From Lagopus muta (lineage: Eukaryota > Chordata > Aves > Galliformes > Phasianidae), in NCBI RefSeq assembly GCF_023343835.1, contig NC_064437.1, positions 24,465,001-24,529,000 on the forward strand: a DNA stretch of 64,000 nt, read 5' to 3'. The notes under the pieces were generated by a model, which saw only the letters and a list, made by a program, of their open reading frames with translations, had not been told where the DNA came from and did not search any database. The translations under genes and the position numbers were made by a program. Each line of letters begins with the position of its first letter. The first letter of the stretch is position 1. Below are positions 31,166 through 43,700 of this stretch, in pieces.

Positions 31166-31657
31166 CATCGCCAGGGCATAAATCTTTACCAGCCATCCAG
31201 CCGGTGTTACACGTTCCTAAGCGCAGCACACAGAGCTCACCCTTTCGGACTCTCATCCTACATTTGATACGGTTTGCCAAGCTCCATTGCGTCCTGGCCT
31301 CCTCGGGGACTGCTCCCGTTTGCCCACTGCAACCAGAAGCATCTGGACGGGCAGACTCGAGGAGCTGGGGCGGCAGAAGCAGGGCGAGGAGCGCGGGGTT
31401 GCCGCAGAAAGGCCCGGGGCGCACCGGGGGGAGCGCGGCCGGGGGGAAGCAGCCGCCTCGCCTTTGTCCCCGGGGTTGGAGGGGGGGAGGCGCGGGGCTG
31501 CGCGGCCGGGTGCCGGAGCATGTGCAGCTGCAGCAGGCACCTGGCAGGGAGCCGCAGCGGCGGGGATGTGAACCAGGCGGGGAGGAAGGCCCTTGACTCA
31601 TCAGATAAATCCAGCCCCGCCAGGAGAGCGGAGGCGGCGCGGCGCTAGCAGGGGAGG

Positions 31658-31756
31658 ATGGCGGGGGACAGCGAGCAGCGGCTGGAGGAACAGGGGCAGC
31701 CCAGCGGCGGCGAGCCTTTCCTCATCGGGGTCAGCGGCGGCACGGCCAGCGGCAAG
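31658..31756 (+). CDS. UCK2: UCK2 coding exon 1
   Basis: ATG in the context GGGAGGATGG. Encodes [20 protein letters not shown], then [13 protein letters not shown]. Donor GTGCGGGG, phase 0, inside the P-loop. Confidence 0.95.
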
Positions 31757-34700
31757 GTGCGGGGAGAACGGGGAGCGGGGCTCGGGTGCACGCAGGAGGC
31801 CCCGGGGACGGGCGGCCGCCACCGCCGCGCCACGTGCGCCGCTGCTGCTGCTGCTGCTGCTGCTACGGGGCCCCGGGTGGGGACTGCGGGGACACGGAAC
31901 GGAACGGGGCTCCGTGCGGCCAGCCGGGCACCACCCTGCCTTTCTACTTTCTTTTAACGCTCCAGCGAAGGGCTGCCCGCCCGCCCGCTGGCAATGCGGT
32001 TATTCTTCACGCTTTACAATGCGACCGATCGGCGGTTGCTCCCTCCGGACGCGTGGAAAGAGGTGTGGGTGTTCTTTTTTAGGGGTTTTTTGTTCTTTTT
32101 TTTTCTTTTCTTTGGAAAGGCAGCCTTGGGGCACCGCGTGGCGAGCTGCTGACTCACAGCAGAGCCGCACCGAGCCGGGGGCAGGTGGGGGCGAGGGGCG
32201 GCCGGGCTGCAGTGCTGCGCCCCAGTGCAGAGCTGGGCTTTCCCCGCGGCCTAAAGAAAGCAAGCCCACTGCGAGCACTCGGTACTTTCCTATTTGTTTA
32301 ACCTAATGTAGGTCACTTTTCCCCCCATCCTTAAAGAAAATTACTTCTTTCCCCCCTCCCCCCGATTCATCATACCATCTCCCCATGCAGCATTCTACCT
32401 GCGTTTCTTAAAAGGAGGGAGCACAAATGGTAGTGAAAACACCTCTGGAATGTTTCTTGCTGAGGAAACGTGGGCTGTGACAGAGAGCCTGTCTGTGGGT
32501 TCGCTCTAGAGGGACCTTTCTCCCTTTAAGGGGTGGTGTAACCCAGCTGCTGCCCCAGCCCATAATGACAGCGATTTAAGAATGTGTTGCCAAGCCTCCT
32601 ATTGATTCTTGAACCGCAGCTCCTACTGCGAGGAGGAAAAGTCCAGATATAACAGGGAAGGGATGGTGAGAGAGGATGCAATCTCTACCACTGGGAGCAG
32701 GGCTGGATTGTTCCTGCGGCACAGCTCCGGTGACTCAAACGCTGGGGTTTGTGTGCTCCCTGATGCGTGCGTCTGCCTCTCTGTAGCTGTCCCAGTAACA
32801 TTGTGTCTGGCACTGCTCCACTGTTATGTCTCCGAACACGGTGTCTCTGGGCTGGCAAGGTAGCAGTGATAGCAGTACAGTTCGCCACGGCTGTTCCCAA
32901 CTTCAAAGTGGAAATGCTTTAGCAACAGCAGGCTGCCTTAGGAAAAAAAAAATTAGGGAAATGGTTCTTTCTAGCAAGGGAGATGTACTAGCTGGCTTTT
33001 CCTGTCTCTCAGCTTTGATTTCCCCCCTCCCGTGACTGTGGCCTGCTAAAAAGCTCTGTGCAGCACTGCCTGCTGAAGGCAATCCAGCAGATCTATATGA
33101 AGTTTATGGGAAAAGGCTGCAAGAAATATGCTGGGGGCTGGGAAAAACCAATAAGGCTTGCTCAAAGAGAAGCAATAAGAAGAAAGGAGCAGGGGCTTGT
33201 GCGTGTGGACCCTCACATTTTTGCTGGGATGCTGTAGGGGTCTGTCCGCAGGTGATGCTGCGGGAAGGCAGCTCCCACCCACCACTGTGCCTATGTTCTG
33301 CTGCGGGTGGGAGCAAAACACACCCGCAGGGAAAGCAAAGCAGTCACCTTTCCCACTGGGAAGGTGGCAAGGCGGCAAATCTGCCCGCCTTCACACCAAT
33401 TCAGGGTTGTTGTCCTAACACACCCCTTTGGCAGTGCACCAGCCCCAAGATAACAGAGGGTGTTTGCCGCCCAGAGGCCCCCCTTGCTCCTCCCGCTGAT
33501 GTTTTTGTTGAGTCTAAGATGGGGAAAAAGGCTCCGTGGTCCGCCCGCGTCCCCTCTCTGTGAGCTGGGGCAGCCTCTGGTTGGCATTTCTGAAAGCCAG
33601 GTTGGTGAGAAGAGCGATTCAAAAGCTGGCTGCTGTTCCCTGCTGAGCAAGGGAGCAAGTCTGGAGACTCGGACAGGAGGTGGAAACCTAAACACCCTCC
33701 TGTCTTTGGCCTTTGGGAGAAATCAGGACTGTGCTGCGGGGGACACATGGGGTGTAGCAGAGGTGCTGGCATGCTGCAGTCGCTGGGCAGGCAGTGCCAG
33801 CACTATGCTGGCTCCTCACAAAAGCCTGAGGGGAGACAGAATTTCCTTCTCCCACTGAACCCCTAAATCCAAACCGTGTCCAGCCCGGACAAAGCTTGCT
33901 GCCATCTGATGTGGAGGAGATGACATGGCATTGAGACCCCCTCCTGTGCCAAAACCAGGCACAACCGCCTCCTTCCCTCAGAGGGATTCCCAGAGCTGGT
34001 TGTTGTAGCATTTTCTTTCATGCTCAATGCCTTCAAAGTGCTCTGCTGAAGCTTTGTTCTCTTCTTTTACCCGTGGTCTTTGTGCTAACAGCTTCTTCCC
34101 TCCCTCCCATGAGACACTCCTGGCTATGAAGTGCCGCAGCACACAAGGCAGGCAGCCAGGCTGGGAGAGAGTCAGGCAGAAGGACTGCTGAGATCGGCTG
34201 GGAAGTGCCAGGATGAATCCGGGGGGTCTCTGGGTGACTCTGCTTCAGCCGAGCTGCTGAGACCCTGCAGCAATGGAGCTGGGGTGGCTGCAGGGGTGAG
34301 GAGCGCTCCTCAAAGCCACGCGGAGGCATTAATTGCTGGTCCCCACGTGATGCAAAATGAGGTGCTGAGCTCTACCTTCCAGCAGGAGGCTGGAAGAAAA
34401 GACAGATTTACAGTGGGCCAAATGCTTTCGTTGGCTGCCTGGCCCTCATGCTGGTGAGGGCTGAGTCTGAGTGCCAGCAGGACCTGATGGCTACACTTTC
34501 AGGGTCTTAATTAGCACATAAAGTCAGAAATGTCTGAACATGCAGTCCTAAGCATTTCCAGACTACAGAGCACCAGAACCGCAGTGTGCTCAGCCAGGTG
34601 TCTTGTCCGCTGCTAATCCTTGAGGCACTTCTGCTATGAACACCATAAAAGCTGTATGGGGCTGTGCTGGCTGCCTAGAAGAGCTGAGACTCAGAGCCAA

Positions 34701-37700
34701 CCATGGGGCTGAAGAAGGAGCCGGGCAGATGGGACAATCAGTGTGCTGGTCCCTAGGGAAGCAGTGACCCTCACACCTCCTCATGGGGCAGTTCCCTATT
34801 CACGAGGGCCTTCTTGCATGATGGATCTCACACGCCTACACTTGCAAGGGCTGAGGTTCCTCATAGCAAGCTGTGGGTTTAGCCACTGGGCCACCACATG
34901 GATGAACCCAGAGGAGATTCAGAAGTGACCCAGAGGCTTTCACTCATCTCTGTATGAGGGCTTGCAAGGACTGCAGCAGCGCCGTGTTGGTTCAACACCA
35001 TTTCCTGGTGACGTTTTGTGGTTGGCAGGAGCCCTGGATCACAAGGTCTGACTTCATTAATGCTGGTGTCAGAGCAGGCTGGAGACTCGTCAGAACTTCT
35101 GGTAGAACATTGCTCTGTGCCAGCTGCTGAGCACACCAATGCACAGGGTGTTTGGTGGGTCAGCCCTTCCCTGTGCTGACAGGGTATATGTGAGCTCATC
35201 AAGGAACCTATCTGGTGTAATCCCTGTGGCTCCAGGAAAGCATATCATCTGCATTCAGATCCTGTTCATGCTGGAGCCCAGGGCTTCTGGTTCCATGTGG
35301 ATGACAGGTCTCTGGATGTCCCCATCCCAGACTGGTCAGCCTGTGGCTCACAGAGTGAAAGGCAGGATGGTGAACCTGCCTGGGAAAGCTCTGGGTGGAG
35401 GCCTGGGCTTTTGGTATGAGAATAGCAAGTTTCCAGCCCCAGTGCTGCCATACAGATGAGCTCTGATAGAGCTGGAAAGGACCATGTGGTTTGTGAACCA
35501 GCTCTCTGCAGTCACGGGCAGACATTTAATAGATGCTCTGGGAGCCTTCTCTATTTGGCATCTGTTCTGTGTGTCACCTTGGTCCACTGAACGCTTCCTA
35601 ATACTCTATAATTACTGTAACCTTACAAGGAAAAACCCAAATCAACAATTAGTGTGCTGGAGAGAAGGGCAGCATCATCAGGGCTGCTGATTGCAGGGAC
35701 TCGAGTGAGTCTGGCAAGGAAGCCATGCCTTGTACTGCAGGGGACATCATCCCTTGATATGACCTTAGGGAAAATACTGCCAGGTCCCCTAAATGGAGGC
35801 TGTTACAACCACAAGTGTGTGATGGGAACACCCCAGCCAGGCTCCTGCAGATACAAAGGATGGTCCAGTCCCTTGGTCTGCTTGGTCTGGTCCCTCAGGG
35901 GAAGCAGCTCAGCCTGGCCCTTACCAGTGGGAGCACCTGTGCTGCCCCATCTTGTGCACCATGCTAGGGCTGGAGGTGTTATTGGGCCCTGCCCCATTCC
36001 TCTGCCCATCAGCTTTTCCCTAACGCCCAGCTGAAGTTGTAATATGGAGCTACCCAAGAGAGATTGAGGGATAATCTACATAATAATATCGGGGAATTAG
36101 TCAACTCTTGAGGAGTATTTGAGCAGCTGGCTATAGGCCACGAGTGGATATGAATTAAATATGTAGTATAATGAATATATTTCAAACAAACGTCAGGCGT
36201 GGGGCTCCGAGCACTGTTCTGCTGGATTTCTTCCTTGTGCACCTCCTCTCTCCTTTCAGGAAAATGCACTGGCATTCTTCCCCATGTGCCCCCTGTGTTT
36301 CCCTGCAGCTGGGAAAGAGCTGAGTGGAGCCAAGGAGACCTTCATGCTGTGCCTCTCATCTTCAGAGTATCTAGAAGAGCCATAGCTTGGGATGGGGTCT
36401 AAATCCCCGAGTTTCTATGTTGGGATTCATCTACAGTGTTGTGCTATCTCCCTCAGGTCTGCCTTCCCTCTGCCTTTGAGCTCTCGGGGAAGAAATGATT
36501 GTCTTGTTTATCCCAGGGAGAGGTGTTTCAGGTAGGATATTAAGAAAGATTTCTTCTCTGAAAGAGTGGTAATGCATTGGACTGGGCTGCCCACGGAGGT
36601 GGTGAAGTCACCATCCCTGGAGGTGTTACAGAACCATGGAGATGTGGCACTGAGGGACGTGGTGAGTGGTGGGGATGGGTTGAGGTTGGACCTGGTGATC
36701 TTAGAGGTCTTTTCTGATCTGAATGATGCTATGATTTTAAGTGGTTGCTGGTGGGGAAACAGGAAGTTAAGAACAGATGAGGAAGAAGTTGGGGCCCAGG
36801 TGGTCCCTTTGAGCAGGTACTGGGTGTTACCCTGTGCCCCTTGGGTCACAGTCCCACCAGTATGTCCCAATGTGATCCATCAGTCACGCTTTAGTCTTGG
36901 CCAAGATGTCCCCTTGGGTGTTCTCGGGCCTCCTTAGAGTCTAACTGATATTATTTCCAGTTATGAGTGAATTTTTCACACTCTGATTAACATCAGTCAC
37001 ACGTATGCATGCAATGCTGGTTTGGGGAAAGGGGGTTTGAGCGGGGGATTTGTGTCACTTATTTGAAGGACACCTCCTGAGGCTGGGACTTTCTGTTCCT
37101 ATTTGTAGGGGAACTTTTAACCTCTGCATTTCTGGTTTTGATTCCTCCTTAGCATGTGGTGCTTATTGAGCAAGAGGAATTGTCTCCAGCTGTAGGAGCA
37201 TTCAGGCTGACATTAGAGTGCCTGCCTGCACCAAGAACTGGAGTGGTTGCTTTTCTTACCAGCCCCAAAGAGCCACCCCAGAGTGCTGGCCCAGGTGCAC
37301 TCCAGTCCTCCTCCTGGTCCCCAGCAGAGGCCATAAGTGTAAGACAGGCTTTATGTTTCTGTCCCCAGCAGCTAAGGTTAACTTTCTCCTTGGGTATTTC
37401 TCACCACCTTGTGTCCTGAGTTGGGCATTCAGAGCTGGTGGGGAGTCTTGATCAGCAGACCAGTGCTGCAGATTAGTGCGCATAAGGTAGAAGAAGGACT
37501 GGGAGGAATTGTCTGATATGCTGAAATGATTTTATTTTTCATTTGTGTGCTGAGGTGCAAGGTGTGCTGGTTTTGCTAATCTGAAGGAGCTGTGCTTCTG
37601 TCTCCCAGCTGGAGAAAACAGTTTCTTGCATGGATCCGTACAGCTCTGCAGGCTGGGGATCTATCTGAGTAGCTGTGCTGGAGAATGCTGATTAAAAATT

Positions 37701-40700
37701 GCAAAGGCCATGGGAAAACTGGTGTCCTTGGCACCTGTGGCCAAGGCTGAGCCTGTCTGAAGGCAGAGAGAGGCAGCGGCATCTGGGGGAGAGCGCAAAG
37801 AGGAAAAGCTAAAAGGAAAAGAGGGAAAGGCACCATGCCCGCCCTGTTTTTGCAAAACCTGGCTGGATAAGCAATAGGGCTGCAGAAGGATGCAGGGAGT
37901 GGGAAAAGAGGAAAAGGAGAAGGGGCTCTGGCTCTGTCACGTGCTGAAGGGTGAATGCTGGCAGCAGCAGTGCTGCAGCTCTTTGTTCTGGGTGTGGGGC
38001 AGAATGCCCACGTGGCGCAGGAAGCACGGCTTGCCAACCCTGGCGAGCTGGAGGAGGAGGTGAGCTGCTTGGGGAGCCCCGACCCTGACCTGCCACCCAA
38101 AAGTGTGCCCAGGGCCGTGGTTCTGCCATCGGGCAGCCCGGGCCGGCTTGCTGGCTGTGCTCAGGGCTCTGCAGCTCGGCTGGGGCTGACTCACGGCGCA
38201 GCACTTGCAGCCAAGTCAGGTCAGCCTGGCCCAGTGGGGAAGAGATGCTCTCTGGGGACGACAATGCCGTCAAATCTTCCAGCTTTGCAGGCAAACAGCC
38301 TTGCCCTCTGTCTGCCGGGGTGACCTCCTCTCCCAGGCATGCTTTCTCCTCCTTCCTTCTCACCACTTCTATCTTCAGCGCTGCCTCTGGATACTGCCAG
38401 CCAGGTACAGAGCAGGCGGCCAAACCAGAAGGAAGATGGGAACATGGAAAGAGCCACAGGCAGGCTGGGGCAGGCGAACCTCTTATTGCCAAGCTGAGAG
38501 CTCTGCAGAGAGTATTTCTGATGACTGAGGGCAGGAGCAGCTCAGCTGAGCTTTTGCAGCGAGCGTGACTCAAGCAGGGGGTGAAGCAGCTCAGTTTGGT
38601 GCCAGCAGCGTGCCTTTCCCTGGTCCCAGGCTTGAGGTTGCTGGCAGATGGATGGGGCTCCTGCAGTCGCTGGGTGCTTCCCTGCCAGCCTGACCTGCCT
38701 CTCACTGCCTGAGGCAGGCAGCAGCCAAGGACTCCTGTGACCTAGAGAGAAGGGACTGAAACAGGCTTTGGGATTTGATCTGATTCATGTTGTGATGGTG
38801 GGGTCTGGTCGCCCCAGTGCAAAGTGCCGGGATCTTGTGCCAGCAGCCAGAGCCATGTGGCTCTTTAGATGCTGGCTCTGCAGTGCCCTTAGTTTGCTGT
38901 GCCAAGAGGCACCAGGATACACTTGTAAATGCTCCTCCCAGCTGTGGCAGAGCTCTGATAAAGGCCCAGGGCTCTCCTCCTGGTGTCTTTTCATCTTGGG
39001 CTTTATGTAGGATGTGAAAACAACTTCTGTGGGTCTTCCTCCCCATCCATGCAGAGGTGGAGTTTGTGGGCTGGAGCAGGGCTTGGGGGGATGCTGCTTG
39101 GTGCTGCTTTCAAACTAAAAGGCCACATGATGGTGCCCCCAAAGCACCTTTTCCTTTGTGAGTTTGGACTATGAGGTCAGGACCACAGATTCTTGACTGC
39201 AGGTTCAGCAAGCTGTGCACCAGGCCATTTCCTGACATCCTGTGTGGCACAGATACCACTGCCACTGACTTGTTCCATTTGCTGTTCCCTTCCCAGTCTT
39301 CAGTCTGCTCCAAGATTGTCCAGCTGCTGGGCCAGAACGAAGTGGACTATCGCCAGAAGCAGGTGGTGATTGTGAGCCAAGACAGCTTCTACCGAGTCCT
39401 CACCTCAGAGCAGAAATCCAAAGCACTTAAAGGCCAGTTCAATTTTGACCATCCAGGTGAATGGAGAACAGCACAGGGGTGGGATGAGGGCTGGATCACA
39501 TCCCGCCATCAAAGAACTTCTCATGGACATCAGGAGGACTCCATCTGTGCATGGGGTGGGAGTGAGTGACTTAGCCTGTCCCTTGTTGGGCTGGGAGCTT
39601 TGTGGCCACTGGGGCCACTTGCATCTCCTGCAAGACAACCTCTGTCTCTCCAGGAAAGCAACTGCCTCTGGGAGTGCTTGGGATGAGAAAGGAAAGGTGG
39701 TGAATTGTCAGATTCCTTAAGATGAATTCTCATACTCTTCTCCTTGCAAAAATATCCCCCAGTTTGAAACCCCACCCCCTGGGCAGGACTAGGGAGATCT
39801 GCCTGGAACAGACCTTGGAGGCAGCAGCTCTGTGCTCTCCTTCAAGGAAGGAACCATCTTGCACAGCTGGCCTGCAACCCCTGCTGCTACAACAGGGGCT
39901 CTATGAACCATCCCAGAGCTTGGTAGGGAAATTCCAGAGCCGCTGTCCCCTCATCCCCACGAGGACAATGGCTGCAGGCAGTGAGCACGGAGCAAACAGA
40001 GCCCTGTCTGTGCAGCAGCTAAAGGTTGGAACACTGCTCCAGTCTCTGCAAGGGCTGGAGCCCTGGAGGAGATGCCTTCCCAAGCTCTCAGTGCTGCTGC
40101 ACAAGGCTGGCATTGATTTTTGCAGACCAGATCCCAGGCTGGTGCAAAGCTCTGGGCTTTGCAGCACCCATGGGGATGAGCAGGGCTTTCCTCTGGAGCC
40201 TGTGCGTCTGTCTGTCTGTCCATGGGGTGCTGGTGGCTCTGGTGTTAGGCTAAGCACAGCATTGCATGTGAAGCTGCCTCGGGTAACGTTTTCTCTTCTC
40301 CTCAGATGCCTTTGACAACGAGCTGATCGTGAAAACGCTCAAAGAGATCACAGAAGGGAAGACTGTCCAGATCCCCGTCTACGACTTTGTCTCCCACTCC
40401 AGGTCTAACAGCCACTCCTGCCTTGCCGAGCCTCTGCTGATAGCAGCGTGCAGCCTTGCCACCCCAGCCTCCTGCCCCTCTGCTTGTGCCTGCTCTTAGG
40501 TGCCCATATATCGACCCAGAACTTCAATGCTGACATCTCCACACTCTGTTAGGGGCACAGTCTTGTACAGGCACAGTCTAGGGGCCTGGAAAGCTGCATG
40601 ACCACACAAATATAACAGGCATAAGTGGAGGAGGGCTATGACCCCCCCATCCACTCTTCCTCTCCTCATAAAGCCTCTGTTTGCAGCTTTAATGTGTATT

Positions 40701-43700
40701 CCAGGCTCAAACAGTCCAGCACTGTCAGGAGAAGAGTTCTTGAAGCTCTTGCTCCTGTAACTCCTCCCTTGCATGTGTTAGCTTGCATGCCTGCACTGAT
40801 TGAGGGTGGTGTTTTCCTACAAAAACACCATGACTTCAGAGGAGTGCTGCTTGCTCCCTGGGGAGCAAGACTGTCCCTACAGTTTCCCCATGCTCAGACT
40901 TTTTGGGTTTTATCGCTTGGCATCTAACACTTGCAAGCAGCATCTGGCCAAGGTAAGTGGGTGAGGGGCTAGTATGCTTCCTTTTCTGCTGTCTATTCTT
41001 GTAGGAAGAGTATATGCATGCCTTGAGTTCCCTTCATCACAGTGGGGTAGGTCTCCCATCAGTCCAGCGCCCTGGTGTAGCAGTGATATCCCATAGCTGC
41101 AGCTGTGCTCAGGAGCACCTCTGTTTCCCCCATCTTGCTTGGCTTGTTTCCTCCCTACTGGCATATTTTGACTCTCCTCCTTCCCTCTGCTAGGAAAGAG
41201 GAAACAGTGACTGTCTACCCTGCCGACGTGGTGCTCTTTGAGGGCATCCTGGCCTTCTACAGCCAGGAGGTGCGGGATCTCTTCCGCATGAAGCTCTTTG
41301 TGGATACAGATGCAGACACCCGGCTGTCCCGCAGAGGTGAGGACCAAACATGCCTCTTGCAGCAGGGACAGAAATGTCACCTGAATGATGAGCAGCTAGC
41401 TGCAGAGGCAGTTAACCAGTAGCAGAGCAGTACTGGAATCAGCACAAAGCTTTGCTGCTGCTTGCAAAGAGCTAGGGCAGCACATTGCACCAGGCAGCTC
41501 CCAGCAGTGGGGAGCACTCTTGCTTTGTGCTTCTCGGGATTCAATGGGTCTCTTGCTGCCTTGTTTGGGATCTTCCCTTTGATGCATCCAGTAGTGTTTT
41601 CTGTCCCCGTGTGGAAAGGGTGCAACAGACAAAGTAGAGCAGTTCAACAGCTCAGTGGAAATTCAGCACCTGATGGTTATGCTCAGTTCTGAAATTTGGT
41701 GTAAGGGTGTCCGTCCCAGGTCATGCAGATAGGGAGCATGGTTGTACATCTTGTTCTGCTTGGCTGTGTGTTTCCAGCTTATGTAGGAGGCACTGCAGTT
41801 CTTCCAGGTGTGCAAGGCTTGAGATGCAGTCAAAGCTGCCTTTAGGTCTGGGGTCAGTAATGTGGCCCCTGAGCCTCTGGGAGGACTAAGAAACCATCCT
41901 GGGATTCTTGGGGCAAAATTCTGTTCTGTCTGCACTGTCCCTCTGCATACCTGGGCTCCAACAGCTTTCACAGAGTGTTCAGAGTACAGATTTATAGAAT
42001 TAGCATTCAGGCCTCTGTGCTGTGGCAAGAGAAGTGTCCTGGGACTGAACGTGTGCATGGGACCATCAAATGTGTTCCTGGGCTCCATCAAAAGAGGGGT
42101 GGCCAGCAGGGATAGGGAGGTGATCCCTCTACTCTGCTCTTGTGAGGCCCCATCTGGAATACTGCATCCAAGTGTGGAGTCTCCAGTACAAAAAAGACAG
42201 GGAGCTGTTGGGGAGGGTCCAGAGGAGGGCCACGAAGATGATCAGGGGACTGGAGCACTTCCCCTGCAAAGACAGGCTGAGGGAGCTGGGCTTGTTCAGC
42301 CTGGAGAAAAGAAGGCTGTGGGGTGACCTCATTGCAGCCTTTCAGTGCCTAAAGGGAGCCTACAAACAGGAGGGGAATCAACTCTTTGAAAGGGTCGATA
42401 ACAGCAGGACAAGGGGAAATGGTTTTAAGTTGAGGGAGGGGAGATTTAGGTTGGATGTCAGGGGGAAGCTCTTTACAGAGAGAGTAGTGAGGTACTGGAA
42501 CAGGCTGCCTAGGGAGGCTGTGGATGCCCCGTCCCTGGAGGTATTCAAGGCCAGGTTGGATGGGGTCCTGGGCAGCCTGGTCTAGTATTAAATGGGGAGG
42601 TTGGTGGCCCTGCATGTGGCAGGGGGGTTGGAGATTCATGATCCTTGAGGTCTCTTCCAACCCTGACCATTCTGTGATTCTGTGACCATCCCACCCCGAT
42701 ACAGAACTGGTCTTGCCTGCTGAAAGCCCTGCATCCCTCCTGCTGCCAGACATGCAACCTCCTCCACTGCTGTCATCAGTGCTGATTAAAAGCTGCTTCT
42801 TATGCAGCCTTCTTGACCCTGCCCACCGTTCTTGCATGATTCATCCAGGGAGGTGACAGCACAGTCATTGCAGGGAGACGTCTTAGCAGGTCACAGATAC
42901 GCATCTGTAAGATCCTGCAATGTGATCCTGATCCTGTAAGTAGACTGTGCTGTGCAGGCACTCAACAACCAGGAGGTAGCCTGTTTGTTTAGTGGTGCTC
43001 TGTATCAGCTGTGTGAAGGAAAGGCGTTGTCCTGTGTGTTTGCAGTGCCCCATGACCACGTGTGCATCCCAATTGCGCGTGCAGAGTGCGTACTTCAGTT
43101 GCTTTGGTTTGGCATGTAACCATAAGCTCAGGGCTTGAGAACTACTTGAGTTCATTGACCAGGAACCGAGACAGTGCAGCTGCCAACCATGATACAGAGC
43201 TTGAGCTGCAGCTGCTGGATGATATTCTAAGCCTCATGGGCCACAGCCATTCTTGGGGTTTGCTCCCACCTACCATCAATCACTAAAGCCTTGCAAAGGG
43301 GAAGCTGGACTGCTGCTGGGTGGTCAAGGTGGTGGCCTCTCCTTGTCTGGGCAGCTCATCCATCTCTTGATAGAGAACCAATCATCATCAGTTGATATCT
43401 CAGGTTGGATGTAAGGAAAAGCTTCTCTGAAAGAGTGGTTGGGCACTGGCACAGCTGCCCAAGGAGGTGGTGAGATCACCATCCCTGGAGGTGTTACAGA
43501 ACCATGGAGATGTGGCACTGAGGAACATGGTTTAGTGGGTAAAGTGAGGTAGGTGGACTAGATGGTCTTTTCAACCTTAATGATTCTATGATTTTATTAC
43601 AAGAAAGCAGCGAGTCTGTTTGTTGCATGTCTCCCTGGCGTTGCTGGGAATGGAAAGTCAATGTGTAAGATACTGAAGGTATAATCATGTCCCTGGAATG

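Larger units (their letters stand above)
31340..32260 (+). promoter_or_regulatory. UCK2: UCK2 CpG island promoter
   Basis: Very GC- and CpG-rich sequence brackets UCK2 exon 1. A consensus AP-1 site TGACTCA at 31594-31600 and a GATA-type AGATAA at 31603-31608 lie about 50-60 bases before the ATG, probably within the 5' UTR or core promoter. No TATA box seen. Confidence 0.65.
31757..39296. other. UCK2: UCK2 intron 1
   Basis: A 7.5-kb intron. The first 500 bases are CpG island with (GCT)8; a CR1 tail lies at 36.5-36.7 kb. The rest is GC-leaning unique sequence with no conserved gene. A 298-codon open frame on the minus strand at 37809-38705 is considered separately. Confidence 0.6.

Noticed and set aside
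31593-32306. 237-codon plus-strand open frame around UCK2 exon 1
   Set aside because: It is out of frame with UCK2, lies in a CpG island and runs through the (GCT)8 repeat and the intron. Composition explains its length.
42129-42837. Minus-strand open frames over the CR1 copy
   Set aside because: These are antisense shadows of the CR1 ORF2 end.
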